From NCBI RefSeq assembly GCF_900312815.1, contig NZ_OMPE01000008.1, positions 434,001 through 498,000 of the forward strand: a DNA stretch of 64,000 nt, written 5' to 3'. This stretch comes from Aquimarina sp. AU474 (GTDB lineage Bacteria; Bacteroidota; Bacteroidia; Flavobacteriales; Flavobacteriaceae). The notes beneath the pieces were generated by a model. It was not told the DNA's origin. It ran no database searches and saw only the letters and a program-made list of their open reading frames with translations. Positions 42,563 through 51,867 of this stretch are shown piece by piece (the first letter of the stretch is position 1; the number at the start of each line of letters is the position of its first letter). A program made the position numbers and the translations under genes.

Positions 42563-44770
42563 ATGAAAACTCGACTTAGGCTTACCAAAAGATCTATATG
42601 GCTTTTGGCAATTACATGTATTATTACAATTTCTACCTATGCCCAACAGGTCATTAATACAACTTTACAACACGACGGAAGAACAAGGCAATATCGTCTT
42701 TACATTCCCCAAAGTTATGATGCTAATAAACCTGCTCCTCTAATTTTAAATTACCATGGTTTTACAAATAACATTAATGTGCAGTATAACCAAAGTAATT
42801 TTCAGCAATTGGCAGAGGATAATCAATTTATATTTGTTACTCCTCAAGGTTTAGGTTTTCTTGCAGGATGGGCCATAAATAATAATTTTGGAGGTAACGA
42901 AGATGACTTAGGATTCTCTGATGCTTTAATTAATAAAATACAAGAGGATTATAATATTAATGAAAAACGAATTTATGCCACTGGTTTTTCAAACGGCGGT
43001 TTTTTTAGTTATAGACTTGCTTGTGAGTTAAGTTCACGAATAGCGGCAGTCGCTTCTGTAGCAGGTAGTATGACAAGAAGATGGATCGACAACAATCAAT
43101 GTCAACCGCAGCATCCAACGGCTGTATTACAAATAACAGGTACTAATGATAATGTTATTTCTATTAACGGAAACGGAACGAATGAACCCATAAATGATGT
43201 TATGGAGTACTGGTCTGCTGTTAATAATGCAGATGCTACACCAGATGTTATTCAATTAGGAGGAGGATCAACACGTTCTATTTGGGATAATGGTGATAAT
43301 GGTGTAACGGCAGAGTTTATTAGGGTGCAAGGAAAAGCACATAGTTGGGTTGGTGGTAATATCAACACTTCACAAGAAATTTGGGACTTCTTTTCTCGAT
43401 TTGATATTGATGGAGCAATAGATCCAACAACACCGCCACCACCGCCAGGTGAAATATGTACGGGAGATATAGCTTCTTTTCCGTATAGTCAGAGTTTTGA
43501 AAGTAATTTGGGGCAATGGTCACAGTCCACGCTTGATGATTTAAACTGGACAAGAGATTCCGGTGGTACGCCGTCTAATAGTACTGGGCCATCGACTGGA
43601 GCAGATGGTAGTTTTTACCTTTATGTAGAGGCTTCTGGTAATAATACTGGTTTTCCTAATAAAAGAGCTATACTTAATTCTCCTTGTGTAGATTTTAGTG
43701 CAGTAGACTCACCAAGATTAAATTTTGAGTATCATATGTTTGGTAGTGCAATTAATAGTTTAACCGTCGAGGCGAGAATCAATAATGAAGGTGATTGGAC
43801 AAGCATATTTATTCAAAATGGTAATCAAGGTAATAACTGGAATGCAGCAGATGTAGATCTAGTTACATATGCAGGTCAATCCAGTGTACAACTGCGATTT
43901 AATGTGGTTACAGGTTCTGGCACTAGTGGATGGCAAAGTGATATTGCTATCGATGCTATAACGATCCAAAACGGTACTGTTGATCCTGGTCCTGCATGTG
44001 ATAATATTAACTTTAATAATTTTACTGTAACCTCTTTCTCTAATCAAGATAATACAGGAGATTTCTCGATAGAAAATGGAGGGGAGGCATTATCCTTATC
44101 TAATAACACTTGGAAATATATTGGCCTTGATTACACTGTAACTGCTAATACAGTTATTGAATTTGATTTCAGTAGTACTTCACAAGGAGAAATTCATGCC
44201 ATAGGATTCGAGAATAATAATACGTTAACATCGTCACGTTATTTTAAAGTGCATGGTACTCAAAATTATGGAGTAACCAATTTTGATAATTATTCATCTG
44301 GTACAACTACCTATGTAATCCCTGTAGGGAATTTTTATACAGGAGTTATGGATAGATTGGTGTTTATTAATGATAATGATACAGGATCAGGAAATAATTC
44401 GTTATTCTCTAATGTTAGAATTTATGAGGGATCTTGTAATGGATCATTATCTGCCAAAGAAGTGATTGCTCAATTAGATCGTAAATCGGCTTTATTGGGT
44501 AATGAAGATGAACAAGGTTTGAATGCTGCTATTATCATGACACCCAATCCAACAGGAGACGAATTCTCTCTTCATATGGGTACAAAAACTACTAAAGCGG
44601 CTATCATGAGTATCTATTCATCTTTAGGACAGAAAAAATATGAAACTAGATTAAAATCGGGTATCAATAGTTTTTCTGCCAACAGCTTATCGCTTAGTTC
44701 AGGTATTTATATATTAAAAATACAAGTCGATGGTGATGAAGGCGTCATTAAAAAACTAATCGTGAATTAA
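42563..44770 (+). CDS. T9SS-exported PHB depolymerase/feruloyl esterase-like hydrolase
   Basis: A 735-residue secreted enzyme. Signal peptide (to about residue 27); LpqC/PHB depolymerase-type esterase domain (about 30-290) with oxyanion strand LILNYHGF, nucleophile Ser143 in TGFSNGGFFS, acid in ITGTNDNVI and a His in GKAHSWVGG. A proline-rich linker (PTTPPPPPGE) follows, then a MAM-like or jelly-roll domain (FPYSQSFESNLGQW onward), a second beta module, and a C-terminal type IX secretion sorting domain (MTPNPTGDEFSL to IYILKIQVDGD...KKLIVN). It probably deacylates plant or algal polysaccharide esters or polyesters outside the cell (inference). It follows a LytS/LytTR pair. Confidence 0.9.
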   Translation: MKTRLRLTKRSIWLLAITCIITISTYAQQVINTTLQHDGRTRQYRLYIPQSYDANKPAPLILNYHGFTNNINVQYNQSNFQQLAEDNQFIFVTPQGLGFLAGWAINNNFGGNEDDLGFSDALINKIQEDYNINEKRIYATGFSNGGFFSYRLACELSSRIAAVASVAGSMTRRWIDNNQCQPQHPTAVLQITGTNDNVISINGNGTNEPINDVMEYWSAVNNADATPDVIQLGGGSTRSIWDNGDNGVTAEFIRVQGKAHSWVGGNINTSQEIWDFFSRFDIDGAIDPTTPPPPPGEICTGDIASFPYSQSFESNLGQWSQSTLDDLNWTRDSGGTPSNSTGPSTGADGSFYLYVEASGNNTGFPNKRAILNSPCVDFSAVDSPRLNFEYHMFGSAINSLTVEARINNEGDWTSIFIQNGNQGNNWNAADVDLVTYAGQSSVQLRFNVVTGSGTSGWQSDIAIDAITIQNGTVDPGPACDNINFNNFTVTSFSNQDNTGDFSIENGGEALSLSNNTWKYIGLDYTVTANTVIEFDFSSTSQGEIHAIGFENNNTLTSSRYFKVHGTQNYGVTNFDNYSSGTTTYVIPVGNFYTGVMDRLVFINDNDTGSGNNSLFSNVRIYEGSCNGSLSAKEVIAQLDRKSALLGNEDEQGLNAAIIMTPNPTGDEFSLHMGTKTTKAAIMSIYSSLGQKKYETRLKSGINSFSANSLSLSSGIYILKIQVDGDEGVIKKLIVN

Positions 44771-44789
44771 GAATTATTCGGAATTTACC
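44771..44789. other. Short spacer before terminator; gap 44771-45453 described
   Basis: The 683-base gap after the esterase gene holds the terminator at 44790, a doubtful ORF at 44988-45290, and a small hairpin TTTACTT/AAGTAAA at 45427-45443 just before the amidohydrolase gene. I see nothing else in it. Confidence 0.4.
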
Positions 44790-44825
44790 AAAAGATGCTT
44801 CAACTCTAGAGTTAAAGCATCTTTT
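44790..44825 (+). terminator. Intrinsic terminator after the esterase gene
   Basis: Long hairpin: AAAAGATGCTT / AAGCATCTTTT (11 bp) around an inner AACTC/GAGTT (5 bp), followed by a T-rich tract. Confidence 0.85.
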
Positions 44826-44987
44826 ATTTTAGTTTATGCTATGTAGTACATATTTAACAATAGATGGAGTATGGTATTTCATGAGAAATGAGCATAAAAT
44901 CTAAACCATATAATTGAAAATTTTTCAACCATGGCTTGATTAACGCTCAATTTACTTTCTTTTAAAATAGTAATTCTCACTATAATT

Positions 44988-45290
44988 TTGACAAAAACAA
45001 TAGGGGTTTCGGTAGATTTTGAGAAAATAGAAAAACTTATATGTGTCAATGATTATGATGTAATCATTGACATTTTTGATACCGAAGACATTCATGTAAA
45101 TATAAAAACTATGGAAGCATGTAAAATAACATATACTTGTAATAAACAAGTAAGTCAAAAATCAAAATTAAATAGAATTCTTATACAAGTCTTTACTAAT
45201 TATGTAAATGCCATGAGTACATTGCTATTTATCGATAGTGCAAATTGTTGCTCTCGCGAAAGTATCAAAGGCATAATGATCCATAAATAA
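44988..45290 (+). CDS. Doubtful 100-residue ORF
   Basis: The frame opens with TTG and has no ATG until codon 43. Codon use looks like real flavobacterial coding sequence, and the product has five cysteines, but no family is recognised. It could be the remnant of a longer gene. A TAATTTTG promoter-like box overlaps the TTG start, which argues against that start. Confidence 0.3.
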   Translation: MTKTIGVSVDFEKIEKLICVNDYDVIIDIFDTEDIHVNIKTMEACKITYTCNKQVSQKSKLNRILIQVFTNYVNAMSTLLFIDSANCCSRESIKGIMIHK

Positions 45291-45453
45291 TTATTTGACA
45301 AGAGAGCCGTAGATTGGGAAAAAGTAATTTATCTATGAACTGGTTAATCTATGATATTTTACTTTTCACCTATTAGAGTTTTCCACATGGCGATTAATTT
45401 TTAGTATTAAACCTATCCATGATTACTTTACTTAAAAAGTAAATCTACTCACA

Positions 45454-46722
45454 ATGAAAAACTATTTTGTATTGATTATATGGTTATGTCTAACTTATTA
45501 TTGTCATGCTCAACAAAATGAAAGTTCTAAATATGCAAAGAAGAACTCTAATAGTCCAACTACAAAGTTTATACATGGTAATTGGTTTAATGGACAAATT
45601 TTTGAAAAGAAAACAGTTTGGATCATAAATGGCTTGATCAGTTTTAGTAACAAGAATAAGAAAACAGATACTATTATAGATTTATCGGGTAAATATGTTA
45701 TTCCACCATTTGGCGAAGCACATAACCATAATCTTGAAAGTAAATATAAGCTCAACGAGCGAATCAATTCGTATTTAAATCATGGTGTTTATTATGTAAA
45801 ATTGCTTTCTTCGATTAAAAAGAAAATTGGGCCTTTAATGCATCATTTTAATAAGCCAGATGGTTTAGATATTAGCCTAGCACATGCACCTTTAACAGGC
45901 ACTGGAGGTCATCCTATAGCACTTCGAAAAAAATTCCTAGAGTATGGTCGTTTTAAAGGCCTGTTTAATTCTGTAGAAGAAATAGAATATCATGGATATG
46001 TTATTATTGATGACATTAACGACTTAAACAAAAAATGGGATAAAATATTATCCTTTTCCCCAGATTTCATAAAAATCAACTTGCTTTATTCAGAGGAATA
46101 TGAACAACGTAAAAACGACACTGCATTTTTTGGAAAAAAGGGATTAAGCCCAAAATTAATTGCTACGATAGTCAAAAAAGCTCATGCGTCAAATTTGAGA
46201 GTTAGTGCTCATGTAGCAACGGCTTATGATTTTCATGTTGCGGTTGATGCAAATGTCGACGAGATAGCGCATTTGCCCGAAATACATAACGGTCAACCAA
46301 TCGCTATAGAAGATGCTCTATTGGCAAAAAAGAAGGATGTTACCGTTGTAACTACAATATCTTTGGTTAAGAAAAACAAGAACAAAGAAAATTATGATCA
46401 ATTGATCAAAAATGTAAAAAGAAATTTAGAGATGCTTAAAAGAGCAGGAGTAAAACTGGCTATTGGTTCTGATACGTATATAGATAACTCTACCACCGAA
46501 TTTAATTTTTTATATGAATTAGATATATTTACTAATCTTGAGTTGCTTAAAATGTGGACAGAGCATACCGCAGTGACTATTTTTCCTAATCGTAAGATCG
46601 GAAAACTAAAGGAAGGTTATGAAGGTAGTTTTTTGGTAGTTGATAAAGACCCAATTCTTGATATTTCTAATATCCATAAAGAAATACTTCTTAGAATGAA
46701 AGAAGGGGTACTGTTAAAATGA
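45454..46722 (+). CDS. Secreted amidohydrolase-family protein
   Basis: A 422-residue exported metal-dependent hydrolase. Signal peptide (to about residue 20); the first metal motif HNH at 90-92 in PPFGEAHNHN; further metal His candidates in RVSAHVATAYDFHVAVD and VDEIAHLPE; and the catalytic Asp in LAIGSDTY. It follows the D-aminoacylase/imidazolonepropionase-like pattern of cyclic amide hydrolases. Substrate unknown. A LytTR fusion regulator follows 77 nt later on the same strand and may be cotranscribed. Confidence 0.9.
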   Translation: MKNYFVLIIWLCLTYYCHAQQNESSKYAKKNSNSPTTKFIHGNWFNGQIFEKKTVWIINGLISFSNKNKKTDTIIDLSGKYVIPPFGEAHNHNLESKYKLNERINSYLNHGVYYVKLLSSIKKKIGPLMHHFNKPDGLDISLAHAPLTGTGGHPIALRKKFLEYGRFKGLFNSVEEIEYHGYVIIDDINDLNKKWDKILSFSPDFIKINLLYSEEYEQRKNDTAFFGKKGLSPKLIATIVKKAHASNLRVSAHVATAYDFHVAVDANVDEIAHLPEIHNGQPIAIEDALLAKKKDVTVVTTISLVKKNKNKENYDQLIKNVKRNLEMLKRAGVKLAIGSDTYIDNSTTEFNFLYELDIFTNLELLKMWTEHTAVTIFPNRKIGKLKEGYEGSFLVVDKDPILDISNIHKEILLRMKEGVLLK

Positions 46723-46799
46723 GGTTTTTTAAGGGATGTAAGGACAATAAATTTGAATGAAATGAATGATAAGTATTCATTTATATTTAACTTAAGCAA

Positions 46800-47687
46800 A
46801 TGAATTTTAACCCAAATAAAGTTTCTAAACATATTATATTTTGGCTTCTATTTCTTCTTTTATGGAGTGTACATGATCTTAATTATAATGTAGATATTTT
46901 CGAAAATTTAAGGACTAATATATTTCCTTTCTTTTCCTATGCAATTTTGGTTTACATAAATTTATATGTATTAATTCCAAGATTGTTATTAAAAAAAAGA
47001 ATTACTAGTTATATAGTGTTGCTAATCTTAGGTATCATAATAATTACCATGATTACATCGTTTTACCTTTCTTTTTATTTCGAAAACATAAATGTCTCCA
47101 CATCAAATTTTTTTAGTTCTACACGAGGAAAAATTGCCATCATTACCGAGGTTATAATATCCTTATGCCTATCAATGACATTATTTTTAATTGATGAATG
47201 GTATAAAAAAGATCAACTCATTAAAGATATGGAGCAGAAAGAAATAGTATCAGAATCTGTCGAATTAAACAATCAAATGAATCCACATTTTCTATTTAAT
47301 TCATTAAATAATATTTTTATAAAATTAGATAATGAGAAAGGTAATGAAGATAACCAAAGTCATATTTTTATTAAATCTAATGGCATGATTATTAAAGTTT
47401 TTATTGATGATATTACATTTTTGGAGACGGCGAATGATTATGTTTATATTAATACAATCCATAAAGACAGACATCTTACTTTGGTCTCCTTAAAACACAT
47501 GGAACAGGAGTTGCCAAAAGAAAAATTTATGAGAGTGCATAGATATTATCTAATTAGTATCAACCATGTGAGAAAACTCGAAGGAAATTTAATATACATA
47601 GGAAATACTAAAATCAAAATAAGCAGAACGCTACGTAATCAAGTGTATACATCCATAATTGGCAATAAACTAATAGAACGTAAGTAG
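46800..47687 (+). CDS. Fusion of truncated LytS kinase to LytTR DNA-binding domain
   Basis: A 295-residue protein. Residues 1-135 are four hydrophobic segments, as in LytS-type kinases. Residues 158-171 are the kinase phospho-acceptor motif NNQMNPHFLFNSLNN (His163). Where the HATPase domain should follow, there is a short linker (172-187) and then a LytTR DNA-binding domain (188-290: VFIDDITFLETANDYVYINT; FMRVHRYYLISINHVRKL). Both the HATPase and the receiver domain are missing, and the frame is open throughout. It reads like an in-frame deletion joining a kinase gene to its regulator gene. Kinase activity is not possible; it may act as a membrane-bound DNA-binding protein. Confidence 0.88.
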   Translation: MNFNPNKVSKHIIFWLLFLLLWSVHDLNYNVDIFENLRTNIFPFFSYAILVYINLYVLIPRLLLKKRITSYIVLLILGIIIITMITSFYLSFYFENINVSTSNFFSSTRGKIAIITEVIISLCLSMTLFLIDEWYKKDQLIKDMEQKEIVSESVELNNQMNPHFLFNSLNNIFIKLDNEKGNEDNQSHIFIKSNGMIIKVFIDDITFLETANDYVYINTIHKDRHLTLVSLKHMEQELPKEKFMRVHRYYLISINHVRKLEGNLIYIGNTKIKISRTLRNQVYTSIIGNKLIERK

Positions 47688-47746
47688 TTATCGCTTTTTA
47701 GTAACGTAACGAAGTAGGAACGAAACATAATTACGTGTAGAATGGA

Positions 47747-48637
47747 TTATGGTTCCAGAAAATATTCTTCAAAACTAGAAATGAAATCGTGTATATATTT
47801 TTTATTGCGATGTTTCTTTTTTACGACCAAGTAATGTTTTCGTTGTAATCCGTTCTTTCCTATACGTTTAAATAGTAACTCTTTGGATAATTTAAAAGGA
47901 GTTAATTGCCATTTTGGAGCGCACATAATCCCCATGTTGGCTTGGATCATTGATAATGTAATTTCGGTAAAGGGAATTGCAGAAATTTTAATGGGATGTA
48001 TTTTATGAGGCCTTAGAAAATGTTCATAAACAGCTACACCTTCTAGTGGAAAAGAATTGATTAACAAATGTACATTTTCAAAATGACTGGCTTCCAGATA
48101 CTCTAGATCACGTAATTGATGTTCTTTATGAATAATAGCAAAAATTTCATCTTTAAAAACAGGAATACTAGAAAGTTCATCAGATTCAGGTTTTGATGTC
48201 ACAATGGCAATGTCTATATCTTCAGATAACACTTGTGATATGGTTTGATGTGTTGCCCCTAGGGTTATATCTATATCAATTTCTGGATATAGAATTCCCA
48301 TTTTTTGAATAAACGATGGTATGGAATGAAAAAATGATTGACATTCGGCACTCAACCTAATAGCACCTTTAGAGCCCTCTGTAATATGTTTTATGGCACT
48401 AAAACCTTCATCTATAGAATCGAACAGTGTATTAGCCAATTTATATAGCTCTGTACCTTCTTGGGTTAATTCCCATTTATTTCTTGTTCTATGGAAGACT
48501 TTAAAACCCAACCGCTCTTCTAACTCTCGTAATTGATGACTTAAAGCCGACTGTGTTAAAAAGAGTTTTTCGGTAGCATTAGCGATACTGCCTTCTTCTG
48601 CTATCGTTTTTATTAATCTGAAATATTTCAGTTCCAT
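47747..48637 (-). CDS. LysR-family transcriptional regulator
   Basis: A 296-residue regulator with N-terminal winged helix-turn-helix (MELKYFRLIKTIAEEGSIANATEKLFLTQSALSHQLRELEERLGFKVFHR) and a substrate-binding-like effector domain (about 90-296). It is divergent from the racemase gene, with a palindrome between them, the standard LysR arrangement for a regulated neighbour. The effector is unknown; an amino acid is plausible given the target. Confidence 0.95.
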   Translation of the reverse strand: MELKYFRLIKTIAEEGSIANATEKLFLTQSALSHQLRELEERLGFKVFHRTRNKWELTQEGTELYKLANTLFDSIDEGFSAIKHITEGSKGAIRLSAECQSFFHSIPSFIQKMGILYPEIDIDITLGATHQTISQVLSEDIDIAIVTSKPESDELSSIPVFKDEIFAIIHKEHQLRDLEYLEASHFENVHLLINSFPLEGVAVYEHFLRPHKIHPIKISAIPFTEITLSMIQANMGIMCAPKWQLTPFKLSKELLFKRIGKNGLQRKHYLVVKKKHRNKKYIHDFISSFEEYFLEP

Positions 48638-48673
48638 AATTACAAAGATAAGTTACTTACAAATAGGTTGTAG

Positions 48674-48688
48674 TTGAAATAATTTCAA
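48674..48688. promoter_or_regulatory. LysR-type operator between regulator and racemase genes
   Basis: Perfect palindrome TTGAAAT-A-ATTTCAA containing the T-N11-A LysR core, in the divergent gap, 36 nt from the LysR start. Confidence 0.6.
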
Positions 48689-48741
48689 GTATAGTTTTAT
48701 TTATATCAATTTCGAAACTATTCAAGCATTGCTATTCATCA

Positions 48742-48749
48742 TAGATTTG
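48742..48749 (+). promoter_or_regulatory. -7 element for the racemase gene
   Basis: TAGATTTG fits TAnnTTTG. It lies inside the N-terminal extension of the longest frame and so supports the ATG at 48840 as the start. No clear -33 TTG at the right distance. Confidence 0.4.
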
Positions 48750-48839
48750 TCAAAACAAAAATTATATCGAACGTGGCCAAAATATTCAAATAACCTGTTA
48801 GGTGGACAACTAAGATATATAACTAAAAATACTGTGAAT

Positions 48840-49556
48840 ATGAAAACAATAGGGTTGATAGGAGGGATGAGTTGGGAATCATCAAAACTGTATTATGAGT
48901 TTTTAAATATTAAAGCAAAAGAAATATTAGGAGGTTCACATTCTGCTACATGTATTATGGTTTCGGTGGATTTTGCTGATATTGAACGATTAACTTTTAA
49001 AGGAGATTGGGATGGTATAGGAAAACTTATGAAACAAGCCGCACAACAGCTAGAAAGGGCAGGGGCAGATATCATTTTACTTTGCACAAATACGATACAT
49101 CTGGTAAGTCATTATATCTCTGAAAATGTAAATATTCCTTTTTTACATATTGCTACAACTACCGGTCAATCTATCCAAAAGTTAGGTTTGAAAAAAATAG
49201 CATTATTAGGAACCAAATTTACTATGGAAAAGGATTTTTACACCAAGACATTGGTGAATGATTTTGGGCTTGAAATTTTGACCCCCGATCTTAATCAAAG
49301 ACAGGTTATTCATGATATTATCTACGATGAATTGGTAAAAGGGCAATTTACAAATGCATCAAAGCAAAGAATTATTGAAATCATAAAAGAACTGCAAAGT
49401 CAAGGGGCACAAGGGGCTATTTTAGGATGTACAGAATTGCCTATTCTAATTTCAAAATCAGACGTAGATATCCCATTATTTGATACAGGAAAAATTCATG
49501 CACATGCAGCTCTTGAAATGAGTATGATAACTGAAACTATACATTTTAATCTTTAA
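48840..49556 (+). CDS. Aspartate/glutamate racemase-family protein
   Basis: A 238-residue PLP-independent racemase from the ATG at 48840 (MKTIGLIGGMSWESSKLYY); the open frame runs 37 codons further upstream but that part is unlike the family and contains a promoter element. The two catalytic cysteines are in LLCTNTIH and LGCTELPI. The family interconverts L- and D-aspartate or glutamate, or cleaves related compounds. It is divergent from a LysR regulator and followed 10 nt later by a LamG protein gene. Confidence 0.93.
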   Translation: MKTIGLIGGMSWESSKLYYEFLNIKAKEILGGSHSATCIMVSVDFADIERLTFKGDWDGIGKLMKQAAQQLERAGADIILLCTNTIHLVSHYISENVNIPFLHIATTTGQSIQKLGLKKIALLGTKFTMEKDFYTKTLVNDFGLEILTPDLNQRQVIHDIIYDELVKGQFTNASKQRIIEIIKELQSQGAQGAILGCTELPILISKSDVDIPLFDTGKIHAHAALEMSMITETIHFNL

Positions 49557-49566
49557 TCGAAACATC

Positions 49567-50421
49567 ATGAAAATAAATAAGTTTTTATCTATATCCAGAG
49601 TACTCTTTTTTCTCATTACATATATTTCTTTTTCGCAAAACACACAATTAAAAGATCATGTACTTTTTTATAGTTCATTCGATGGTAAACTAGCTGCCAA
49701 TGTCGCTACCGGTGATGCAATGATATATACAGCGGATAATTATAAAAAAGCAGATGATGCCAAACCAGGTATACACAACCCTGATGTGATTTTAGCAAAA
49801 AACAAAGGGATTATCGGCGACGCACTTCATTTTACGGATAAAAATACATCAGCTATTTTTTACAAAGCTTTTAAAAATATAGGATATAGTAGGGATTCAT
49901 GGAGTGGTACTGTTTCATTTTGGTTGCAATTAGATTCCAACAAAGACTTAGCTCCAGGGTATTGCGATCCAATATGTATTACAGATGTAAGATATAACGA
50001 TGCGGCTTTATGGGTAGACTTCACAGACGACAATCCAAGAGAGTTTAGGTTAGGCGCTATGGGGGACTTAAAAGTTTGGAATCCAGAAAACAAAAATGAT
50101 GAGACTAAGTGGAAAAAACGTACTGTTACTGTAACACGTCCTCCATTTAAGAAAGGAGAATGGACACACGTAGTCATTACGTTTTCAAAAGTAAATACCT
50201 CAAAATCTACATTTAAATTATATCTAAATGGGAAATTTACAGGTGTCATAAAAGATGTTAATGACCCTTTTACATGGGAAGCAGAAAATGGAAAAATCAT
50301 GTTAGGTTTAGGTTATATCGGATTGATGGATGAGCTTACTATTTTTGATAAACCACTGGACTCTAAAGAAGTTAAATCTGTTTTTGAACTAAAAAATAGT
50401 ATAAAAACATTATTTGAATAG
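49567..50421 (+). CDS. Secreted LamG/concanavalin A-like lectin-fold protein
   Basis: A 284-residue exported protein: signal peptide (to about residue 24), then a LamG-type jelly roll (VLFYSSFDGKLAANVATGD; SWSGTVSFWLQLDSNKDLAPG; EWTHVVITFSKVNTSKSTFKLYLNGKFTGVIKD; MDELTIFDKPLDSKEVKSVFEL). Such domains bind glycans or form part of surface enzymes. No catalytic domain is attached. Its position after the racemase gene suggests cotranscription, but no shared function is evident. Confidence 0.88.
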   Translation: MKINKFLSISRVLFFLITYISFSQNTQLKDHVLFYSSFDGKLAANVATGDAMIYTADNYKKADDAKPGIHNPDVILAKNKGIIGDALHFTDKNTSAIFYKAFKNIGYSRDSWSGTVSFWLQLDSNKDLAPGYCDPICITDVRYNDAALWVDFTDDNPREFRLGAMGDLKVWNPENKNDETKWKKRTVTVTRPPFKKGEWTHVVITFSKVNTSKSTFKLYLNGKFTGVIKDVNDPFTWEAENGKIMLGLGYIGLMDELTIFDKPLDSKEVKSVFELKNSIKTLFE

Positions 50422-50576
50422 AAATTAAGAACTAATTGATAAATACCATGATTAGTTAAATCTGCGGATATGATTGATTGGGAAACATTATAACTTATAT
50501 GTTCAACTTTCTAGGACACGAAGGACTGATACTAACCGCTTTTTAATAGTTATTCTGGTTTCGTTCATTATTGATA

Positions 50577-51020
50577 TTATTTTAATACCATATGTAAAAT
50601 AGGATATGGTTTCTCAGAAGCATCCAATTCAGAACGGCTAATTATTTCAAAACCAAAATGTTTGTAGAATCCAACGGCTTGTTCGTTTTGTTCATTAACA
50701 TCAACTTTAGAGACACTTAATTCTTTAATTGAATAATTAAGTAATTCTTTTCCAATGCTTTGGCCTCTATTTTCAGGATGTATAAATAGCATCTCAAGAT
50801 TCTGGTTGGCAACTCCTAAAAACCCTAAAATCCTATTATCACCGTCTTTGGCGCTTCGTAATTCAACAGCATCTAAGTAGGTGTTTAAAATCAAAGGTTT
50901 GTAGTACGTAATATCTTCCTCTTTTAAAAAATCATGAGTAGCTCTAACTGAAGCTTCCCAAACTTTTAACACCTCTAAGTATTCATCTTTATGTATTGTA
51001 TCTATAAAAATATTCTTCAT
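50577..51020 (-). CDS. GNAT-family N-acetyltransferase
   Basis: A 147-residue GNAT protein. The acetyl-CoA-binding motif A is LEMLFIHPENRGQSIGKELLNYSI (R/QxxGxG/A type) followed by VDVNEQNEQAVGFYKHFGFEIISRSE. Acceptor unknown. It abuts the TPR lipoprotein gene with no spacer, so the two are one transcription unit with translation coupling likely. Confidence 0.92.
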   Translation of the reverse strand: MKNIFIDTIHKDEYLEVLKVWEASVRATHDFLKEEDITYYKPLILNTYLDAVELRSAKDGDNRILGFLGVANQNLEMLFIHPENRGQSIGKELLNYSIKELSVSKVDVNEQNEQAVGFYKHFGFEIISRSELDASEKPYPILHMVLK

Positions 51021-51803
51021 TTATTTACTTTTAAGTGAATCTATTTTAGTTTTAATGCTAATTATTTCTTCAGGAATCCAATCAAAAGACTTATCCAATT
51101 CATAAGCTTTTTGCTTTAGTTCTAATGCTTCATTATATTTCCCTAGCTGTAGCATTAAATCCGCTTTAGAATCATAAGGGTTTCCATTGTCTGGCTCACA
51201 TCTTATAAAATTATCAAAAGCGTCTAATGCATTACCCCATTCATTATTGTTGATATATGCATATCCAAGAATATTATACCCCGAACCGTAATTTTTATCT
51301 AGTTCCACAGATTTTTTTCCTGCTTTAATTGCTAAGCTAGGATTCTTTTTAAAGAGTAAAAAACTAATAGTATGATGAAGAAATTTATCACCAGAACATA
51401 TTTTGGCCAATTCAAATAACTTCTTTTCATTTGCATCATTTGAATTATTTAATCTAAATTCTGTAGCATCAACTAACATTTGTTCTTCTTTAGAAACTAA
51501 GTGTTTATGTTTCTTAGCAAGCTCATGATTCAACCTTTTTATAGAATCATTAGTAGAATATATAGATATATAATTATACATTCTAACAAAGGAGCTATCT
51601 AATTCAATAGCCTTTTTATAATATTTTTCGGGATTATTATTTAGTCCATTTTGAACTAAAAATCGTGCTTTTTTAAAATTTTCCTTTGCTTCTAGAGAGA
51701 ATGTAGTAATCGGAATAGTATTTAAGGGAGTCTCTTTTTTTGTTATTTGATTCCTTTTACAAGATGTTATTAGTGTTAAAAATAATAAGACAGTTAATTT
51801 CAT
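51021..51803 (-). CDS. TPR-repeat lipoprotein
   Basis: A 260-residue lipoprotein (lipobox LITSC, Cys15) with tetratricopeptide repeats, visible in FKKARFLVQNGLNNNPEKYYKKAIELDSSF, KAGKKSVELDKNYGSGYNILGYAYINN and ADLMLQLGKYNEALELKQKAYELDKSF. It probably scaffolds protein-protein contacts in the envelope. It lies 64 nt downstream of the LytTR regulator gene on the same strand and may belong to its transcript. Confidence 0.85.
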   Translation of the reverse strand: MKLTVLLFLTLITSCKRNQITKKETPLNTIPITTFSLEAKENFKKARFLVQNGLNNNPEKYYKKAIELDSSFVRMYNYISIYSTNDSIKRLNHELAKKHKHLVSKEEQMLVDATEFRLNNSNDANEKKLFELAKICSGDKFLHHTISFLLFKKNPSLAIKAGKKSVELDKNYGSGYNILGYAYINNNEWGNALDAFDNFIRCEPDNGNPYDSKADLMLQLGKYNEALELKQKAYELDKSFDWIPEEIISIKTKIDSLKSK

Positions 51804-51867
51804 AAGTATAGTAATGGCTCGTTAAGTTACCCATCTTATTTAGTGTTATATTTTTGAAACAAAATTA

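Noticed and set aside
49860-50300. Minus-strand 146-residue ORF
   Set aside because: Antisense shadow of the LamG protein gene.
50430-50457. AACTAAT/ATTAGTT inverted repeat after the LamG gene
   Set aside because: Only 7 AT-rich bp with a 14-nt loop and no T-tract; not convincing as a terminator.
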